Both the position numbers and the translations under genes were made by a program. The notes under the pieces were generated by a model that was given only the letters and a program-made list of their open reading frames with translations, made no database searches and was not told where the DNA came from. Of a DNA stretch of 64,000 nucleotides, positions 18,280 to 29,995 are shown one piece after another (the first letter of the stretch is position 1; every line of letters starts with the position of its first letter). This DNA comes from Thiohalocapsa marina (GTDB lineage: Bacteria > Pseudomonadota > Gammaproteobacteria > Chromatiales > Chromatiaceae), in NCBI RefSeq assembly GCF_008632335.1, contig NZ_VWXX01000005.1, forward strand, positions 124,001 to 188,000, in the 5' to 3' direction.

Positions 18280-18521
18280 CGGTCATCGCCGCCCACAGCT
18301 CCCGTCGGTCCCTTTCGGGCCGTATTCGGCCGATTTTCGGCGCGTTCGCGACCCCGTTCGGGTCCGCTTCCCCGCTCACCTGTTCTCGGCTTCGCGTTGC
18401 CTTTTCTGTCCGTTGTCTTCCGCTTCTCAATGGACAAGCGAAGCATCATCTGTAATGATTCGGCCCTTTGCGGATTGCCGGATGCGGGTACATCCCGCAC
18501 CGCCCGGAAGCGAGGCCGGTT

Positions 18522-18707
18522 ATGTGGCACGATCTCTTTGTTGCGCTCGCGCTGCTGCTGGTCATCGAGGGCGTCATGCCGTTCCTGGCCCCTGACGCCA
18601 TGCGCCGCATGCTGCTGGAGGTGGCGCGGCAGGACACCCGCAGCCTGCGGATTGCGGGGTTTGCGAGCATGCTCGGCGGCGTCGCCCTGCTTTACCTGAT
18701 CAACTGA
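18522..18707 (+). CDS. yjeT: YjeT family (DUF2065) small membrane protein
   Basis: The 61-residue product MWHDLFVALALLLVIEGVMPFLAP ... has two predicted membrane helices (about 5-24 and 45-60) separated by a basic loop (RRMLLEVARQDTRSLR). This is the DUF2065/YjeT pattern, conserved between hflC and purA in many gammaproteobacteria. GAGG lies seven bases before the ATG. Its function is unknown; the conserved position suggests a link with the HflKC-FtsH membrane protease, but that is only inference. Confidence 0.85.
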   Translation: MWHDLFVALALLLVIEGVMPFLAPDAMRRMLLEVARQDTRSLRIAGFASMLGGVALLYLIN

Positions 18708-18717
18708 TGACGTGCCC

Positions 18718-19908
18718 ATGAATGACGAACGCTGGTTGTTGCCAGCCGGTATTGACGAGGTGCTGCCCAGCGAGGCGGCGGAGCTGGAACGGTTGCGACG
18801 GGCCCTGCTCGATCTGTACGCGACCTGGGGCTACGAACTGGTCATACCGCCCTTCATCGACTACCTGGAGAGCCTGCTGACCGGCACCGGGCACGACCTG
18901 GACCTGAAGACCTTCAAGCTGACCGACCAGGTCAGTGGCCGGCTGCTCGGCGTGCGCGCGGACATGACGCCGCAGGTGGCGCGCATCGATGCACATCACT
19001 TCCGCCGCGAGGCGCCGAATCGTCTGTGCTACCTGGGCACCGTGCTGCAGACGCGCTCCGACGGCTTCGCCGGCAGCCGCAGCCCGATGCAGATCGGCGC
19101 CGAGATCTATGGCCACGACGGCGTCGAGAGCGATGTCGAGGTGCTGCGTCTGCTGCTGGCAACCCTGCGCACCGCCGGCATCGACAATGCCTACATCGAC
19201 CTGGGTCATGTGGGTGTCTTCCGTGGGCTGGCGCGGCAGGCGGGGCTGGATCGCACCCAGGAGATGGCGCTGTTCGAGGCCCTGCAACGCAAGGCGGGCG
19301 CCGAGATCGAATTGCTGATCGGCCAGTTCGACCTGCCGGCGGATATCGGCGCGATGCTGCTGGGACTGGCGGACCTGAACGGCGAGGACGCCCTGGAGCG
19401 CGCCAGGACGGTGTTGTCCAATGCAGATGCGGCGGTGCAGGCGGCGCTGGCGCGCCTGCAGGCGGTGGCGAACGAGACCCGGCGCTGGCAGCCGGAACTG
19501 CCGATCCATTTCGACCTGGCGGAACTGCGCGGCTACACCTACAAGACCGGCGTGGTGTTCGCCGCCTTCGTCCCCGGCTGGGGTCTGGAGATCGGCCGGG
19601 GCGGGCGCTACGATGACATCGGCCGGGTGTTCGGCCGGGCGCGACCCGCGGTGGGCTTCAGCAGCGACGTCAAGGGGCTGATCGCACTGGCGAACGGCGC
19701 ATCGCCGCCGGCGGACGCCCCCGGGCCGGTACTGGCGCCCTGGGATGTGGACCCGCGGCTTCAGGCGGTGGTGGACGCGCTGCGCGCCGGCGGCCGATGC
19801 GTGATCCGGGAGCTTCCCGGCGAGGCGCCGAGCCAGACCTGCAGCGAGCGGCTGGAACTGGTCGACGGCCAGTGGCAACTGTGTCCGTGCGCTGTGCCGG
19901 ATGCCTAG
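18718..19908 (+). CDS. hisZ: ATP phosphoribosyltransferase regulatory subunit HisZ
   Basis: The 396-residue class II aminoacyl-tRNA synthetase-like protein starts MNDERWLLPAGIDEVLPSEA. Motif 2-like RADMTPQVARIDAHHF and the later GRGGRYDDIGRVFGRARPAVGFS are typical of HisZ rather than HisS, which would be longer and keep the anticodon-binding domain. HisZ pairs with the short form of HisG to make the first enzyme of histidine synthesis active and feedback-inhibited. GTG at 18712 is in frame two codons upstream. It lies ten bases after yjeT and before purA, a common order. Confidence 0.93.
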   Translation: MNDERWLLPAGIDEVLPSEAAELERLRRALLDLYATWGYELVIPPFIDYLESLLTGTGHDLDLKTFKLTDQVSGRLLGVRADMTPQVARIDAHHFRREAPNRLCYLGTVLQTRSDGFAGSRSPMQIGAEIYGHDGVESDVEVLRLLLATLRTAGIDNAYIDLGHVGVFRGLARQAGLDRTQEMALFEALQRKAGAEIELLIGQFDLPADIGAMLLGLADLNGEDALERARTVLSNADAAVQAALARLQAVANETRRWQPELPIHFDLAELRGYTYKTGVVFAAFVPGWGLEIGRGGRYDDIGRVFGRARPAVGFSSDVKGLIALANGASPPADAPGPVLAPWDVDPRLQAVVDALRAGGRCVIRELPGEAPSQTCSERLELVDGQWQLCPCAVPDA

Positions 19909-21255
<1,347 letters not shown>

Positions 21256-21299
21256 CCCGGCCGCCGGCGACCAACCACCCAGGGGGTTCGGACCACATC

Positions 21300-21563
21300 A
21301 TGACCGACAACACCTTGATCATCGAAAGCCTGACGCTGATGGGGATCGGCATGGGCATCGTGTTCGGCTTCCTGTTGCTGCTGGTCGGCATCCTGCGCAC
21401 CATGTCCTGGGTTGCCGGGCGGCTGTTGCCGATGCCGCCGGCCCCGGACCCCGTGCCGCCGGTGCTGACGCCGTCCACGCACGGCAGCGGTGACACCGCC
21501 GGGTCCGATGACCTGATCGCGGTCATCGCGGCCGCGGTGGCGCGCTATCGAACTCGCCCTTGA
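21300..21563 (+). CDS. oadG: Oxaloacetate decarboxylase gamma chain, OadG family
   Basis: The 87-residue protein has one N-terminal membrane segment (about 12-38: LTLMGIGMGIVFGFLLLLVGIL) and a proline-rich linker. A helical C-terminus (DDLIAVIAAAVARYRTRP) matches the DDxxIAAIAAAI motif common to OadG subunits. OadG binds zinc and assembles the alpha and beta subunits of the sodium pump. It lies directly before oadA. Identification rests on this motif and the neighbours, since OadG sequences diverge strongly. Confidence 0.88.
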   Translation: MTDNTLIIESLTLMGIGMGIVFGFLLLLVGILRTMSWVAGRLLPMPPAPDPVPPVLTPSTHGSGDTAGSDDLIAVIAAAVARYRTRP

Positions 21564-21665
21564 CCGCAACCGCCCTTTGCGAAAACCACCAGTGACCGAC
21601 AGTGGTATCCCGCGTCCCGGATCTTACCCGACCTCCGGTCGTCAACACGCTGCAGAGACGTGCCC

Positions 21666-23462
21666 ATGAACCAGAACACCCCACTCGGCATCACCGACGT
21701 CGTGCTGCGCGACGCGCACCAATCCCTGCTTGCCACCCGCATGCGCATCGAGGACATGCTGCCCATCGCCGCGAAGCTGGACCAGGTGGGCTACTGGTCC
21801 CTCGAGACCTGGGGCGGTGCCACCTTTGATGCCTGCATCCGCTATCTTGGCGAGGACCCCTGGGAGCGCTTGCGGCAACTCAAGGCGGCGATGCCGAAGA
21901 CGCCGCAGCAGATGCTGTTGCGCGGTCAGAACCTGCTGGGCTACCGGCATTACGCCGACGACGTGGTGGATCGCTTCGTCGAGCGGGCGGCTTTCAACGG
22001 CATCGGCGTGTTCCGCATCTTCGATGCCATGAACGACCTGCGCAACCTGCAGCAGGCCATTCGCGCCGCGCTCGCCACCGATGCCCACGCCCAGGGCACC
22101 ATGTCTTACACCGTCAGCCCGGTGCACGACATGAATTACTGGGTGGATCTCGGCCGCCGCCTGGAAGATATGCAGTGCCACTCCATCTGCATCAAGGACA
22201 TGGCCGGCCTGCTGCGGCCCTATGTGGCGGAGGAACTGGTCTCCCGGCTGAAGGAGACCTGCGCGATTCCCATCGCGATGCAGTGCCATGCCACCACCGG
22301 GCTGAGCACCTCCACCATCGTCAAGGCCGCCGAGGCAGGGATCGACATGGTGGACACCGCCATCTCCTCCATGAGCATGACCTACGGTCACTCGCCGACG
22401 GAATCGGTGGTGGCCATTCTCCAGGGCACGCCACGGGACACCGGGCTCGACCTGAACCTGCTAGAGGAGATCGCGGCCTATTTCCGCGAGGTACGCAAGA
22501 AGTACGCCCGCTTCGAGGGCTCACTGAAGGGGGTTGACTCCCGCATCCTGGTGGCCCAGGTGCCCGGCGGGATGCTCACCAACATGGAGAACCAGTTGCG
22601 CGAGCAGGGCGCCGACGATCGCCTGGACGAGGTGCTGGAGGAGATCCCGCGGGTGCGCGAGGACCTGGGCTTCCTGCCGCTAGTGACGCCAACCTCGCAA
22701 ATCGTGGGCAGCCAGGCGGTGCTGAACGTGCTCATGGGCGAACGCTACAAAAGCATCACCACAGAGACCGCCGGCGTGTTGCGCGGCAGTTACGGTGCGA
22801 CGCCGGCGCCGGTCAACGCCGAGTTGCAGAAGCGGGTGCTGAATGAGGGGGAGCCCCCCATCACGCACCGCCCGGCAGACGATCTGACGCCGGAGATGGA
22901 CAAGCTCACTGCCGAGCTCGACGGCATCGCCAAGGAGCGCCGGCTGCGACTGGCCACCGATGCGGTGGACGACGTGCTGATCTATGCCATGTTCCCGCAG
23001 ATCGGGCTGAAGTTTCTGGAGAACCGCGACAACCCAGGCGCCTTCGAGCCGGCCCCCTGGACCATCGACGACACGCCAGCCACGCCACCGGCCACGGCAG
23101 CGACAGCCCGGGCGGATGTGCCCGAGGCCTACCGGGTGCAGGTCAACGGCACCACCTACGATGTGGTGGTCTCGCCGGGTGGCGCGGTGGAGTCGGTGGC
23201 GACGGCGCCTGTCTCCGCGGCCGCACCGGCGGCACCGGCGGCTGGGCCGGCGCAGATGATCGAGGCGCCGCTGGCCGGCAACATCGTCAAGATCAATGTG
23301 GCCGTGGGGCAGGCTGTGGCCGCGGGGGACGTGATCGTGGTGCTCGAGGCCATGAAGATGGAGACGGAGGTGCGTGCACCCGCAGCGGGCACGGTGGCGG
23401 AGATCCGCATCAAGGAGGGTGATTCGGTCACCCTTGGCGCGCCGTTGCTCGCGCTGGGCTGA
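21666..23462 (+). CDS. oadA: Oxaloacetate decarboxylase alpha chain
   Basis: This 598-residue protein has an N-terminal carboxyltransferase TIM barrel ([18 protein letters not shown] at 9-26; metal and substrate motifs FDAMNDLRN and [10 protein letters not shown]). A conserved PYC/OAD domain follows, then an Ala/Pro-rich linker and a biotinyl domain with biotin attachment Lys564 in LEAMKMETE. It moves the carboxyl group of oxaloacetate to biotin. GTG 21660 is in frame two codons earlier. A true OadA rather than pyruvate carboxylase subunit B is supported by the flanking oadG and oadB. Confidence 0.95.
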   Translation: MNQNTPLGITDVVLRDAHQSLLATRMRIEDMLPIAAKLDQVGYWSLETWGGATFDACIRYLGEDPWERLRQLKAAMPKTPQQMLLRGQNLLGYRHYADDVVDRFVERAAFNGIGVFRIFDAMNDLRNLQQAIRAALATDAHAQGTMSYTVSPVHDMNYWVDLGRRLEDMQCHSICIKDMAGLLRPYVAEELVSRLKETCAIPIAMQCHATTGLSTSTIVKAAEAGIDMVDTAISSMSMTYGHSPTESVVAILQGTPRDTGLDLNLLEEIAAYFREVRKKYARFEGSLKGVDSRILVAQVPGGMLTNMENQLREQGADDRLDEVLEEIPRVREDLGFLPLVTPTSQIVGSQAVLNVLMGERYKSITTETAGVLRGSYGATPAPVNAELQKRVLNEGEPPITHRPADDLTPEMDKLTAELDGIAKERRLRLATDAVDDVLIYAMFPQIGLKFLENRDNPGAFEPAPWTIDDTPATPPATAATARADVPEAYRVQVNGTTYDVVVSPGGAVESVATAPVSAAAPAAPAAGPAQMIEAPLAGNIVKINVAVGQAVAAGDVIVVLEAMKMETEVRAPAAGTVAEIRIKEGDSVTLGAPLLALG

Positions 23463-23467
23463 CGCCG

Positions 23468-24601
23468 ATGGAAGAACTCCTCAAGCTGTGGCAATCCATG
23501 GGCATTGCCAACCTGGAATGGGGGCAGGCCCTGATGATGGCCGTGGGTTGCGGCCTGATCTATCTGGCGATTGCGAAGAAGTTCGAACCCCTGCTGCTGG
23601 TCCCCATCGGTTTTGGCGCCCTGCTGAGCAACATCCCGGTGGCGGGCATCGGCGGTCCGGACGGCATGATCGGCCAGATCTATGCGGTTGGCGTGGAAAC
23701 CGGCATCTTTCCGCTGCTGATCTTCATGGGGGTCGGGGCGCTGACGGACTTCGGTGCCCTGATCGCGAGGCCGTCGACGCTGTTGCTGGGGGCCGCGGCA
23801 CAGTTCGGCATCTTTGCAACGCTGATCGGGGCGGTGGCGCTGAATTTTCTGCCCGGCTTCGATTTCACGCTGCAGGATGCCTCGGCCATTGCCATCATCG
23901 GCGGGGCGGACGGGCCCACGGCGATCTTCCTGGCCTCGCGTCTGGCGCCGGATCTGCTGGGTGCCATCGCAGTGGCGGCCTATTCCTACATGGCACTGGT
24001 GCCGATCATCCAGCCGCCGATCATGCGTGCGCTGACCACCAAGAAGGAGCGGGCGGTGGTGATGCAGCAGTTGCGCCCGGTATCGCAACTGGAGCGCATC
24101 CTGTTCCCCTTTGTGGTGCTGCTGCTGTGTGCCATGCTGCTGCCGTCCGCGGCGCCGCTGATCGGCATGCTGATGCTGGGCAACCTGCTGCGGGAATGTG
24201 GCGTGGTGGAGCGTCTGAGTCGTGCGGCTCAAAACGAGATCATCAACATCGTCACCATCATGCTGGGTCTGGCGGTGGGCTCCAAGCTGTCGGCGGACAA
24301 GTTTCTGGCGCTGGAGACCCTGGGCATCCTGGTGCTGGGGGCCGCGGCCTTCTGCATCGGTACGGCGGCGGGGGTGCTCATGGGCAAGGTGATGTACCGG
24401 GTCACGGGCGGCAAGGTGAATCCGCTGATCGGGGCCGCTGGTGTCTCGGCGGTGCCCATGGCGGCGCGGGTGGTGAATCGCGTGGGTCTGGAGGAGGACC
24501 ATCACAACTTCCTGCTGATGCATGCCATGGGGCCGAATGTGGCGGGCGTGATCGGCTCTGCGGTGGCTGCAGGGGTACTGCTTGCGTTGACCGGAAATTG
24601 A
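23468..24601 (+). CDS. oadB: Oxaloacetate decarboxylase beta chain, sodium-translocating
   Basis: The 377-residue polytopic membrane protein has about nine hydrophobic segments. The conserved block [14 protein letters not shown] contains the Asp essential for sodium binding in the family, and the later segment [16 protein letters not shown] is also typical. It decarboxylates carboxybiotin on OadA and pumps sodium ions out. It starts six bases after oadA. Together oadGAB make a complete primary sodium pump. Confidence 0.95.
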   Translation: MEELLKLWQSMGIANLEWGQALMMAVGCGLIYLAIAKKFEPLLLVPIGFGALLSNIPVAGIGGPDGMIGQIYAVGVETGIFPLLIFMGVGALTDFGALIARPSTLLLGAAAQFGIFATLIGAVALNFLPGFDFTLQDASAIAIIGGADGPTAIFLASRLAPDLLGAIAVAAYSYMALVPIIQPPIMRALTTKKERAVVMQQLRPVSQLERILFPFVVLLLCAMLLPSAAPLIGMLMLGNLLRECGVVERLSRAAQNEIINIVTIMLGLAVGSKLSADKFLALETLGILVLGAAAFCIGTAAGVLMGKVMYRVTGGKVNPLIGAAGVSAVPMAARVVNRVGLEEDHHNFLLMHAMGPNVAGVIGSAVAAGVLLALTGN

Positions 24602-24626
24602 CGGCGAACTGGCGTGGCGCATGCAC

Positions 24627-24688
24627 GAGTCGCGGAGTTGTCGGGAGGTACTGTGTTCTTTTTGTGCTCTCCGCATCTCTGCGATTCC
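24627..24688. repeat. CGCAGAG-family palindromic repeat, degenerate copy A
   Basis: Left arm GAGTCGCGGAG (24627-24637) and right arm CTCCGCATCTCTGCGATTCC (24669-24688) are imperfect inverted repeats. They show the same arm sequence as four other copies in the window. It lies in the gap between oadB and yceD. This is the most degraded copy. Confidence 0.6.
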
Positions 24689-24719
24689 GTTTTTCGAGCA
24701 GCTGCATGCATACCTCGGA

Positions 24720-24749
24720 TTGACATGGGATTGTCATGCATACTAAACT
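24720..24749 (+). promoter_or_regulatory. Possible promoter before yceD
   Basis: TTGACA (24720-24725) is a perfect -35 hexamer. A TAAACT at 24744-24749 follows with an 18-base spacer and matches the -10 consensus at 4 of 6 positions. Transcription would begin only a few bases before the yceD ATG (24759), giving a nearly leaderless mRNA, so the assignment is tentative. Confidence 0.35.
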
Positions 24750-24758
24750 GACGGGCTT

Positions 24759-25319
24759 ATGTCCGAGGCATTGCCAGAGTTTCTCGATCCCCGTCGAGCC
24801 GTGGTCTCCGAGGCCCGGTTCGAGGGTCGAATCGCGCTTGTTGCCTTTTCGCGTCTGGCGCCACTGCTGACCGATCACGATGGATTGGTCTGGTATCGAT
24901 TGGAGTTCGGCCGTGATGCACGGGGCTTCGAGACGGTGACCGGCCGTATCGAGGCGACACTGCCGTTGAGCTGCCAGCGCTGCAATGGCTCGCTGGCGCT
25001 GGATGTGGTCAGCGATCTCTCCCTGGCACTGGTGGAGGGGCTGGATCAGGCGGCGGCGCTGCCGGATAGCTACGATCCCCTGTTGCTGGGTGATCGGCTG
25101 ATTCGGCCGTCGGATCTGATCGAGGACGAGCTCATCCTGGCGGTGCCGGCTGTGCCGCGACATGCGGACGGGGACTGCCGGATGCCGGAGGCCGGCGCTG
25201 ACGTCCGGGCCACGGGCCAGTCCCGTTCCCAAGCTCGGGCCGGGGCGGACGGCGAGGAAACAGTCCGGCCGAATCCCTTTGCCGCGCTCGCGCAGTTGAA
25301 ACGGAACCAATCGCACTGA
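24759..25319 (+). CDS. yceD: YceD (DUF177) family protein, 23S rRNA accumulation
   Basis: The 186-residue protein carries the central motif [16 protein letters not shown], the CxxC pair of the YceD/DUF177 family, and an acidic segment [17 protein letters not shown] near the C-terminal third. YceD is linked by knowledge of E. coli and plant homologues to 23S rRNA processing or stability. It immediately precedes rpmF in most bacteria, as here (98 bases upstream). No strong Shine-Dalgarno is visible before the ATG. Confidence 0.92.
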   Translation: MSEALPEFLDPRRAVVSEARFEGRIALVAFSRLAPLLTDHDGLVWYRLEFGRDARGFETVTGRIEATLPLSCQRCNGSLALDVVSDLSLALVEGLDQAAALPDSYDPLLLGDRLIRPSDLIEDELILAVPAVPRHADGDCRMPEAGADVRATGQSRSQARAGADGEETVRPNPFAALAQLKRNQSH

Positions 25320-25416
25320 GCGACAAAAAAACACCGGGGCGACTCGCCTCTCACGGGGAACCCCGCAGCGTCGAGCGCTTCCCCGATCTACGAACGACGA
25401 CGATGCGGAGTACCTT

Positions 25417-25593
25417 ATGGCCGTCCAACAAAATCGAAAGACCCCTTCCAAGCGCGGCATGCGCCGCTCCCACGACGCCTTGTCCCGGCCGACGTTGTCG
25501 GAGGACTCCACCACCGGCGAGGTGCATCGGCGCCACCATGTGACGCCGGACGGCTTCTACCGGGGCCGCAAGGTCATCGAAAGGGAAGGCTGA
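25417..25593 (+). CDS. rpmF: 50S ribosomal protein L32
   Basis: A 58-residue basic protein, [20 protein letters not shown] ... [19 protein letters not shown], is a clear L32 of the zinc-free type: the zinc-ribbon cysteines are absent. It lies between yceD and plsX, the universal order in this cluster. The ATG is preceded by GGAG at 25408-25411, six bases away. At 177 bases it is one of the shortest genes in the window. Confidence 0.95.
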   Translation: MAVQQNRKTPSKRGMRRSHDALSRPTLSEDSTTGEVHRRHHVTPDGFYRGRKVIEREG

Positions 25594-25684
25594 CATGCAG
25601 CGGCGCCGCCACTGGCGCCGCCGCTGTATCGGACGGCCCGCGGGCCGTTCGCCTCCAGGCTGACCGCGGACAGGGAGCATCCAG

Positions 25685-26821
25685 TTGAAGCGACGTCTGA
25701 CCATCGCGCTCGACGCCATGGGCGGCGACCATGGGCCCAAGGTCGTGGTGCCGGCGGCCATAGCCTTTCTCAGGCAATCCGCTGGACGCCATGACGGGTC
25801 GGATCGCCGGGGTGGGGGCGATGCCGACGAAGGCGTCGGCGGCAGCACGGATACCCTTCGCGATGGCGTGGACCTGATCCTGGTGGGCCAGCCGGAGGTG
25901 CTGCAACCCCTGCTGGCGGAGGCGGGGGATGTCGCTTCGCGGGTCCGGATCCATCCGGCGTCCCAGGTCGTCGGCATGGATGAACTGCCGTCCAAGGCGC
26001 TGCGCGGCAAGAAAGACTCGTCAATGCGGGTCGCCATCGATCTGGTCAAGGACGGCACCGCAGATGCCTGCGTCAGCGCCGGCAACACCGGCGCCCTGAT
26101 GGCCACTGCCCGTTTCGTGCTGAAGACGTTGCCGCAGATCGATCGGCCCGCCATCATGAGCGCCATTCCGTCGGTGGATGGCCACACGCATGTCCTTGAT
26201 CTGGGCGCCAACGTCGACTGCACTGCCGAGCACCTGTTCCAGTTTGCCGTCATGGGCAGCGAGCTGGTGAAGGCGGTGGAGGGCGTCGAGCATCCGCGGG
26301 TTGGCCTGCTCAACATCGGTGCCGAGGAGATCAAGGGCAACGATCAGGTACGTGGTGCGCATGAGCTGCTTTCGGCCAGTTCGCTCGACTATGTCGGTTA
26401 TGTCGAGGGCGACGGCATCTACACCGGTGGCGTCGATGTGGTGGTGGCGGATGGTTTCGTCGGCAATGTGGCGCTGAAGTCCAGCGAGGGCGTCGCCAAG
26501 CTTCTGGCCCACATGCTGGGTCAGCACTTCCGCAAGAACTTCTTCACCCGGCTCGCCGCGCTGGTGGCCATGCCGGTGCTGAGCGCATTCAAGCGGGCCG
26601 TTGACCCACGTCGGTACAACGGTGCCAGCCTGGTCGGCCTGCGGGGTATTGTGGTGAAGAGTCACGGGGGCGCCGACGAGATCGCCTTCGAGAACGCCAT
26701 TCGCATCGCCGAGAAGGAGATCCACGCCAATGTCATTGACCGTATCGAGCAGCAGGTGAGCGCGCAGCTCGGTCAGCGGGGGTCAGTCGGTGCCGTCGGG
26801 CACACGGCCGCGTCGGCTTAG
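25685..26821 (+). CDS. plsX: Phosphate acyltransferase PlsX
   Basis: The 378-residue protein begins at TTG (GGGAG about eight bases before) with [25 protein letters not shown], the PlsX opening. Later motifs include the [10 protein letters not shown] and [13 protein letters not shown] blocks. PlsX converts acyl-ACP to acyl-phosphate for phospholipid synthesis and works as a peripheral membrane enzyme. Residues about 30-52 (a Gly/Asp/Arg-rich stretch [19 protein letters not shown]) form an insertion not normal for PlsX, which is usually about 345 residues. No ATG start would keep the conserved DAMGGD. Confidence 0.94.
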   Translation: MKRRLTIALDAMGGDHGPKVVVPAAIAFLRQSAGRHDGSDRRGGGDADEGVGGSTDTLRDGVDLILVGQPEVLQPLLAEAGDVASRVRIHPASQVVGMDELPSKALRGKKDSSMRVAIDLVKDGTADACVSAGNTGALMATARFVLKTLPQIDRPAIMSAIPSVDGHTHVLDLGANVDCTAEHLFQFAVMGSELVKAVEGVEHPRVGLLNIGAEEIKGNDQVRGAHELLSASSLDYVGYVEGDGIYTGGVDVVVADGFVGNVALKSSEGVAKLLAHMLGQHFRKNFFTRLAALVAMPVLSAFKRAVDPRRYNGASLVGLRGIVVKSHGGADEIAFENAIRIAEKEIHANVIDRIEQQVSAQLGQRGSVGAVGHTAASA

Positions 26822-26833
26822 CAGGGAATCGTC

Positions 26834-27793
26834 GTGAATCTCTATTCCCGCATTTTGGGCACGGGCGGCTATCTGCCGTCGCGCGTCGTCACCAATCGCG
26901 ATCTGGAAAAGCTGGTGGACACCAGCGATGACTGGATCACCGAGCGCACTGGCATCCGCCAGCGCCACCTGGTCAGCGATGACGAAACCTGTGTCGACCT
27001 GGCGGAGGCGGCAGCCCGGCGTGCCATCGAGGCGGCGGGCCTGACGCCGGCGGACATCGACCTGATCGTCATGGCCACCACGACACCGGATCAGGCCTTT
27101 CCCAGCAGCGCCTGTCTGCTGCAAAGCCGTCTTGGCATCCACGGCTGTCCGGCCTTCGACGTGCAGGCAGTCTGCACCGGCTTCGTCTACGCCCTGGGCG
27201 TTGCCGACAAGTTCATTCGTACTGCCAGCGCCACCCGCGCGCTGGTGGTGGGGGCCGAGGTCATCTCGCGCATCATCGATTGGACCGACCGCGGCACCTG
27301 TGTGCTGTTCGGCGACGGCGCCGGGGCGGTGGTCATCGGCGCAGACAGCGAACCTGGCATCATTTCGTCATTTCTGCATGCCGACGGCGCCTATCGCGAG
27401 TTGCTGCAGGTCCCGGCGGGTATCGGCAACGGCAACAGCGGTTCGCCCTATCTGGAGATGCGCGGCAACGAGGTGTTCCGGGTGGCCGTCACTACCCTGG
27501 GGCGCATCGTCGACGAGACCCTCAATGCCAACAACATGACCCGTGCGGATATCGACTGGCTGGTGCCGCATCAGGCCAACATGCGCATCATCCAGGCCAC
27601 GGCGCGCAAGCTCGACCTGCCCATGGAGCAGGTGGTGGTGACGGTGGACACCCATGGCAATACGTCGGCGGCATCGGTGCCCCTGGCGTTCGACCAGGCC
27701 GTGCGCGACGGCCGCATCCAGCGTGGTCAGACCGTGCTGATGGAGGCCTTCGGTGGCGGCTTCACCTGGGGCTCGGTGCTGTTGCGTTACTGA
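26834..27793 (+). CDS. fabH: 3-oxoacyl-ACP synthase III (FabH)
   Basis: The 319-residue condensing enzyme starts at GTG. Active-site Cys114 lies in [10 protein letters not shown], the histidine in VPHQANMRI and the asparagine in [11 protein letters not shown], completing the Cys-His-Asn triad. FabH starts fatty acid chains by joining acetyl-CoA and malonyl-ACP. It is 12 bases after plsX. The 168 bases after it, before fabD, hold no gene I can support. Confidence 0.97.
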   Translation: MNLYSRILGTGGYLPSRVVTNRDLEKLVDTSDDWITERTGIRQRHLVSDDETCVDLAEAAARRAIEAAGLTPADIDLIVMATTTPDQAFPSSACLLQSRLGIHGCPAFDVQAVCTGFVYALGVADKFIRTASATRALVVGAEVISRIIDWTDRGTCVLFGDGAGAVVIGADSEPGIISSFLHADGAYRELLQVPAGIGNGNSGSPYLEMRGNEVFRVAVTTLGRIVDETLNANNMTRADIDWLVPHQANMRIIQATARKLDLPMEQVVVTVDTHGNTSAASVPLAFDQAVRDGRIQRGQTVLMEAFGGGFTWGSVLLRY

Positions 27794-27961
27794 ACCGGAG
27801 CCAGTCGAGAAGGGCGTAACCAGGCTAAGCGCTCGACAAGCCGAAGCGGGGCGATCCGCCGGCCTTGTCATGCATATATTCTTCGCCGAGTTTCGGGCCT
27901 CGCGGACTTTCCTCGGAATGCCGGGCCCCTCCACGGCGATCACAGAACGGACCCTCCTGCG

Positions 27962-28909
27962 ATGACCGATTCCAAGCTCGCTTTCATCTTTCCCGGCCAG
28001 GGCTCCCAGTCCGTCGGCATGCTGGCCGACCTGGCGCAGTCCGATGCGACGGTTGAGCAGACCTTTGCCGAGGCATCCGCCGTGCTGGGCATGGACCTCT
28101 GGACCCTGGTCAGCGATGGTCCGCGACAGATGCTGGACCAGACCGAGCACACCCAGCCGGCCATGCTGGCCGCCGGCATCGCCGTCTGGCGCTGCTGGCA
28201 GCAGCGCGGGGGCGCACAGCCGGCGCTGATGGCCGGGCACAGCCTGGGCGAGTACACCGCCCTGACGGCCGCCGGTGCGCTGGACTTCGCGGACGCGGTG
28301 GCGCTGGTGGCCGAGCGCGGACGGCTGATGCAGTCGGCGGTACCCGCCGGCGAGGGCGCCATGGCCGCGATCTTGGGGCTGGACGACGACGCGGTGCGCG
28401 CGGTCTGTGCCGAGCAGGCCGGGGAGCAGGTACTGGCCGCGGTGAATTTCAACGCCCCGGGGCAGGTGGTGATCGCGGGGAATCGCGAAGCGGTGCAGCG
28501 GGGCGTCGACGGGGCCAAGGCGGCAGGGGCCAAGCGCGCCTTGCTGCTGCCGGTGAGCGTGCCGTCGCATTGCGACCTGATGCGCGACGCCGCCGAGCGC
28601 TTTGCCGAGCGGCTGGCGCAGACCCGGGTCTCGTCGCCGACGATCGAGGTGCTGCACAATGTGACAGTGGCGCCCGCCACCACGCCGGAGGCCATCCGCG
28701 AGCTGCTGGCGCGACAGCTGTACAGTCCGGTGCGCTGGGTGGAGACCATCCGCGCCATGGGCGAGCGCGGCATCACGCTGGCGGTCGAGGCGGGTCCGGG
28801 CAAGGTGCTCACCGGGCTGGGCAAACGCATCGACCCACGTATCGAGACGCTGGCGGTGTTCGATCCGGCCGGCTTGGACAAGGCACGCGAGGAGACGACA
28901 GATGCTTGA
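27962..28909 (+). CDS. fabD: Malonyl-CoA:ACP transacylase FabD
   Basis: The 315-residue protein shows FPGQGSQSVGM (10-20) and the nucleophile elbow GHSLGEY with Ser94, then the conserved ANVNFNAPGQ-like block VNFNAPGQVVIAG and the PVSVPSHC histidine motif. It loads malonyl groups onto ACP. The end overlaps fabG by eight bases, indicating coupling. Confidence 0.97.
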   Translation: MTDSKLAFIFPGQGSQSVGMLADLAQSDATVEQTFAEASAVLGMDLWTLVSDGPRQMLDQTEHTQPAMLAAGIAVWRCWQQRGGAQPALMAGHSLGEYTALTAAGALDFADAVALVAERGRLMQSAVPAGEGAMAAILGLDDDAVRAVCAEQAGEQVLAAVNFNAPGQVVIAGNREAVQRGVDGAKAAGAKRALLLPVSVPSHCDLMRDAAERFAERLAQTRVSSPTIEVLHNVTVAPATTPEAIRELLARQLYSPVRWVETIRAMGERGITLAVEAGPGKVLTGLGKRIDPRIETLAVFDPAGLDKAREETTDA

Positions 28910-29645
28910 GGGTGAAATCGCGCTGGTCACCGGCGCCAGTCGCGGCATTGGCCGCGCCATCGCCAGGGCGCTGCTGGAGCAGGGGGCCGCGGTGGCCGGC
29001 ACCGCCACCAGCGATGCCGGCGCCGAGCGCATCGGCAAGGAACTGGCCGACGTCGGCGGACGGGCCATCGGCCTGCGCCTGGACGTGACCGATCAGGCCT
29101 CGGTGGACGCGGCCTTGAAGGCGGTGTCGGAGACCTTCGGCGGTGCCCCGACCATCCTGGTGAACAACGCCGGCATCACCCGCGACAATCTGCTCATGCG
29201 CATGAAGGATGCCGAGTGGAGCGACATCATCGACACCAACCTGACCTCGGTCTACCGTCTGAGCAAGGCCTGCCTGCGACCGATGATGAAGGCGCGCAAG
29301 GGCCGCATCATCAACATCAGCTCGCTGGTGGGCTCCGCCGGCAATGCGGGCCAGACCAACTATGCCGCGGCCAAGGCGGGCATGATGGGATTCACCAAGT
29401 CCCTGGCGCGGGAGGTCGGCTCCCGCGGCATCACGGTGAACTGTGTCGCCCCGGGCCTCATCGACACGGACATGACGCGGGAACTGCCCCAGGCCCAGCG
29501 CGACGCGCTGCTCACCGGCATTCCGCTGGAACGTCTGGGCCAGCCGGAGGAGATCGCCGCAACAGTGGTGTTCCTGGCCTCCGCCGGCGGCGGTTACATC
29601 ACCGGCGAGACGGTGCATGTGAACGGCGGCATGTACATGGCGTGA
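28902..29645 (+). CDS. fabG: 3-oxoacyl-ACP reductase FabG
   Basis: The 247-residue short-chain dehydrogenase has the NADP-binding TGASRGIG (10-17), NNAG (88-91), Ser141 and the YxxxK pair Tyr154/Lys158 (NYAAAKAG). It ends with the NGGMYM FabG terminus. It reduces 3-oxoacyl-ACP in each elongation round. The start lies inside the end of fabD, and acpP follows after 107 bases. Confidence 0.98.
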   Translation: MLEGEIALVTGASRGIGRAIARALLEQGAAVAGTATSDAGAERIGKELADVGGRAIGLRLDVTDQASVDAALKAVSETFGGAPTILVNNAGITRDNLLMRMKDAEWSDIIDTNLTSVYRLSKACLRPMMKARKGRIINISSLVGSAGNAGQTNYAAAKAGMMGFTKSLAREVGSRGITVNCVAPGLIDTDMTRELPQAQRDALLTGIPLERLGQPEEIAATVVFLASAGGGYITGETVHVNGGMYMA

Positions 29646-29752
29646 GCCATAGGGTGCACGCAGGGGCATTGGCGCTTTCAAGACCAGGCCAATCTCACTA
29701 GAATACGCACGGCGTCGCTCTCCGAGCGGCCTATCCACATCCAGAGGGTTAC

Positions 29753-29995
29753 ATGACAATGAGCAGCGTTGAAGATCGGGTTCGGAAGATCGTGGTTGAG
29801 CAGTTGGGCGTCAAGGAGGACGAGGTCACGCTCGAGTCGTCTTTCGTGGATGATCTGGGGGCCGACTCCCTCGACACCGTCGAGCTGGTCATGGCGCTCG
29901 AAGAGGAATTCGAAACCGAGATCCCGGACGAGGATGCGGAGAAGATCACCACGGTCAAGCAGGCCATCGACTACATCAACGAGCACTTGGGCTGA
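29753..29995 (+). CDS. acpP: Acyl carrier protein
   Basis: The 80-residue acidic protein has the 4'-phosphopantetheine site Ser39 in [17 protein letters not shown] sits five bases before the chosen ATG; a second ATG two codons later (MSSVED) aligns with other ACPs and may be used instead. It is the carrier for all type II fatty acid synthesis steps encoded around it. A 269-base gap with no supported feature separates it from fabF. Confidence 0.98.
   Translation: MTMSSVEDRVRKIVVEQLGVKEDEVTLESSFVDDLGADSLDTVELVMALEEEFETEIPDEDAEKITTVKQAIDYINEHLG

Noticed and set aside
23156-24676. 506-codon minus-strand frame opposite oadA and oadB
   Set aside because: It is an antisense shadow of well-identified membrane and biotin proteins.
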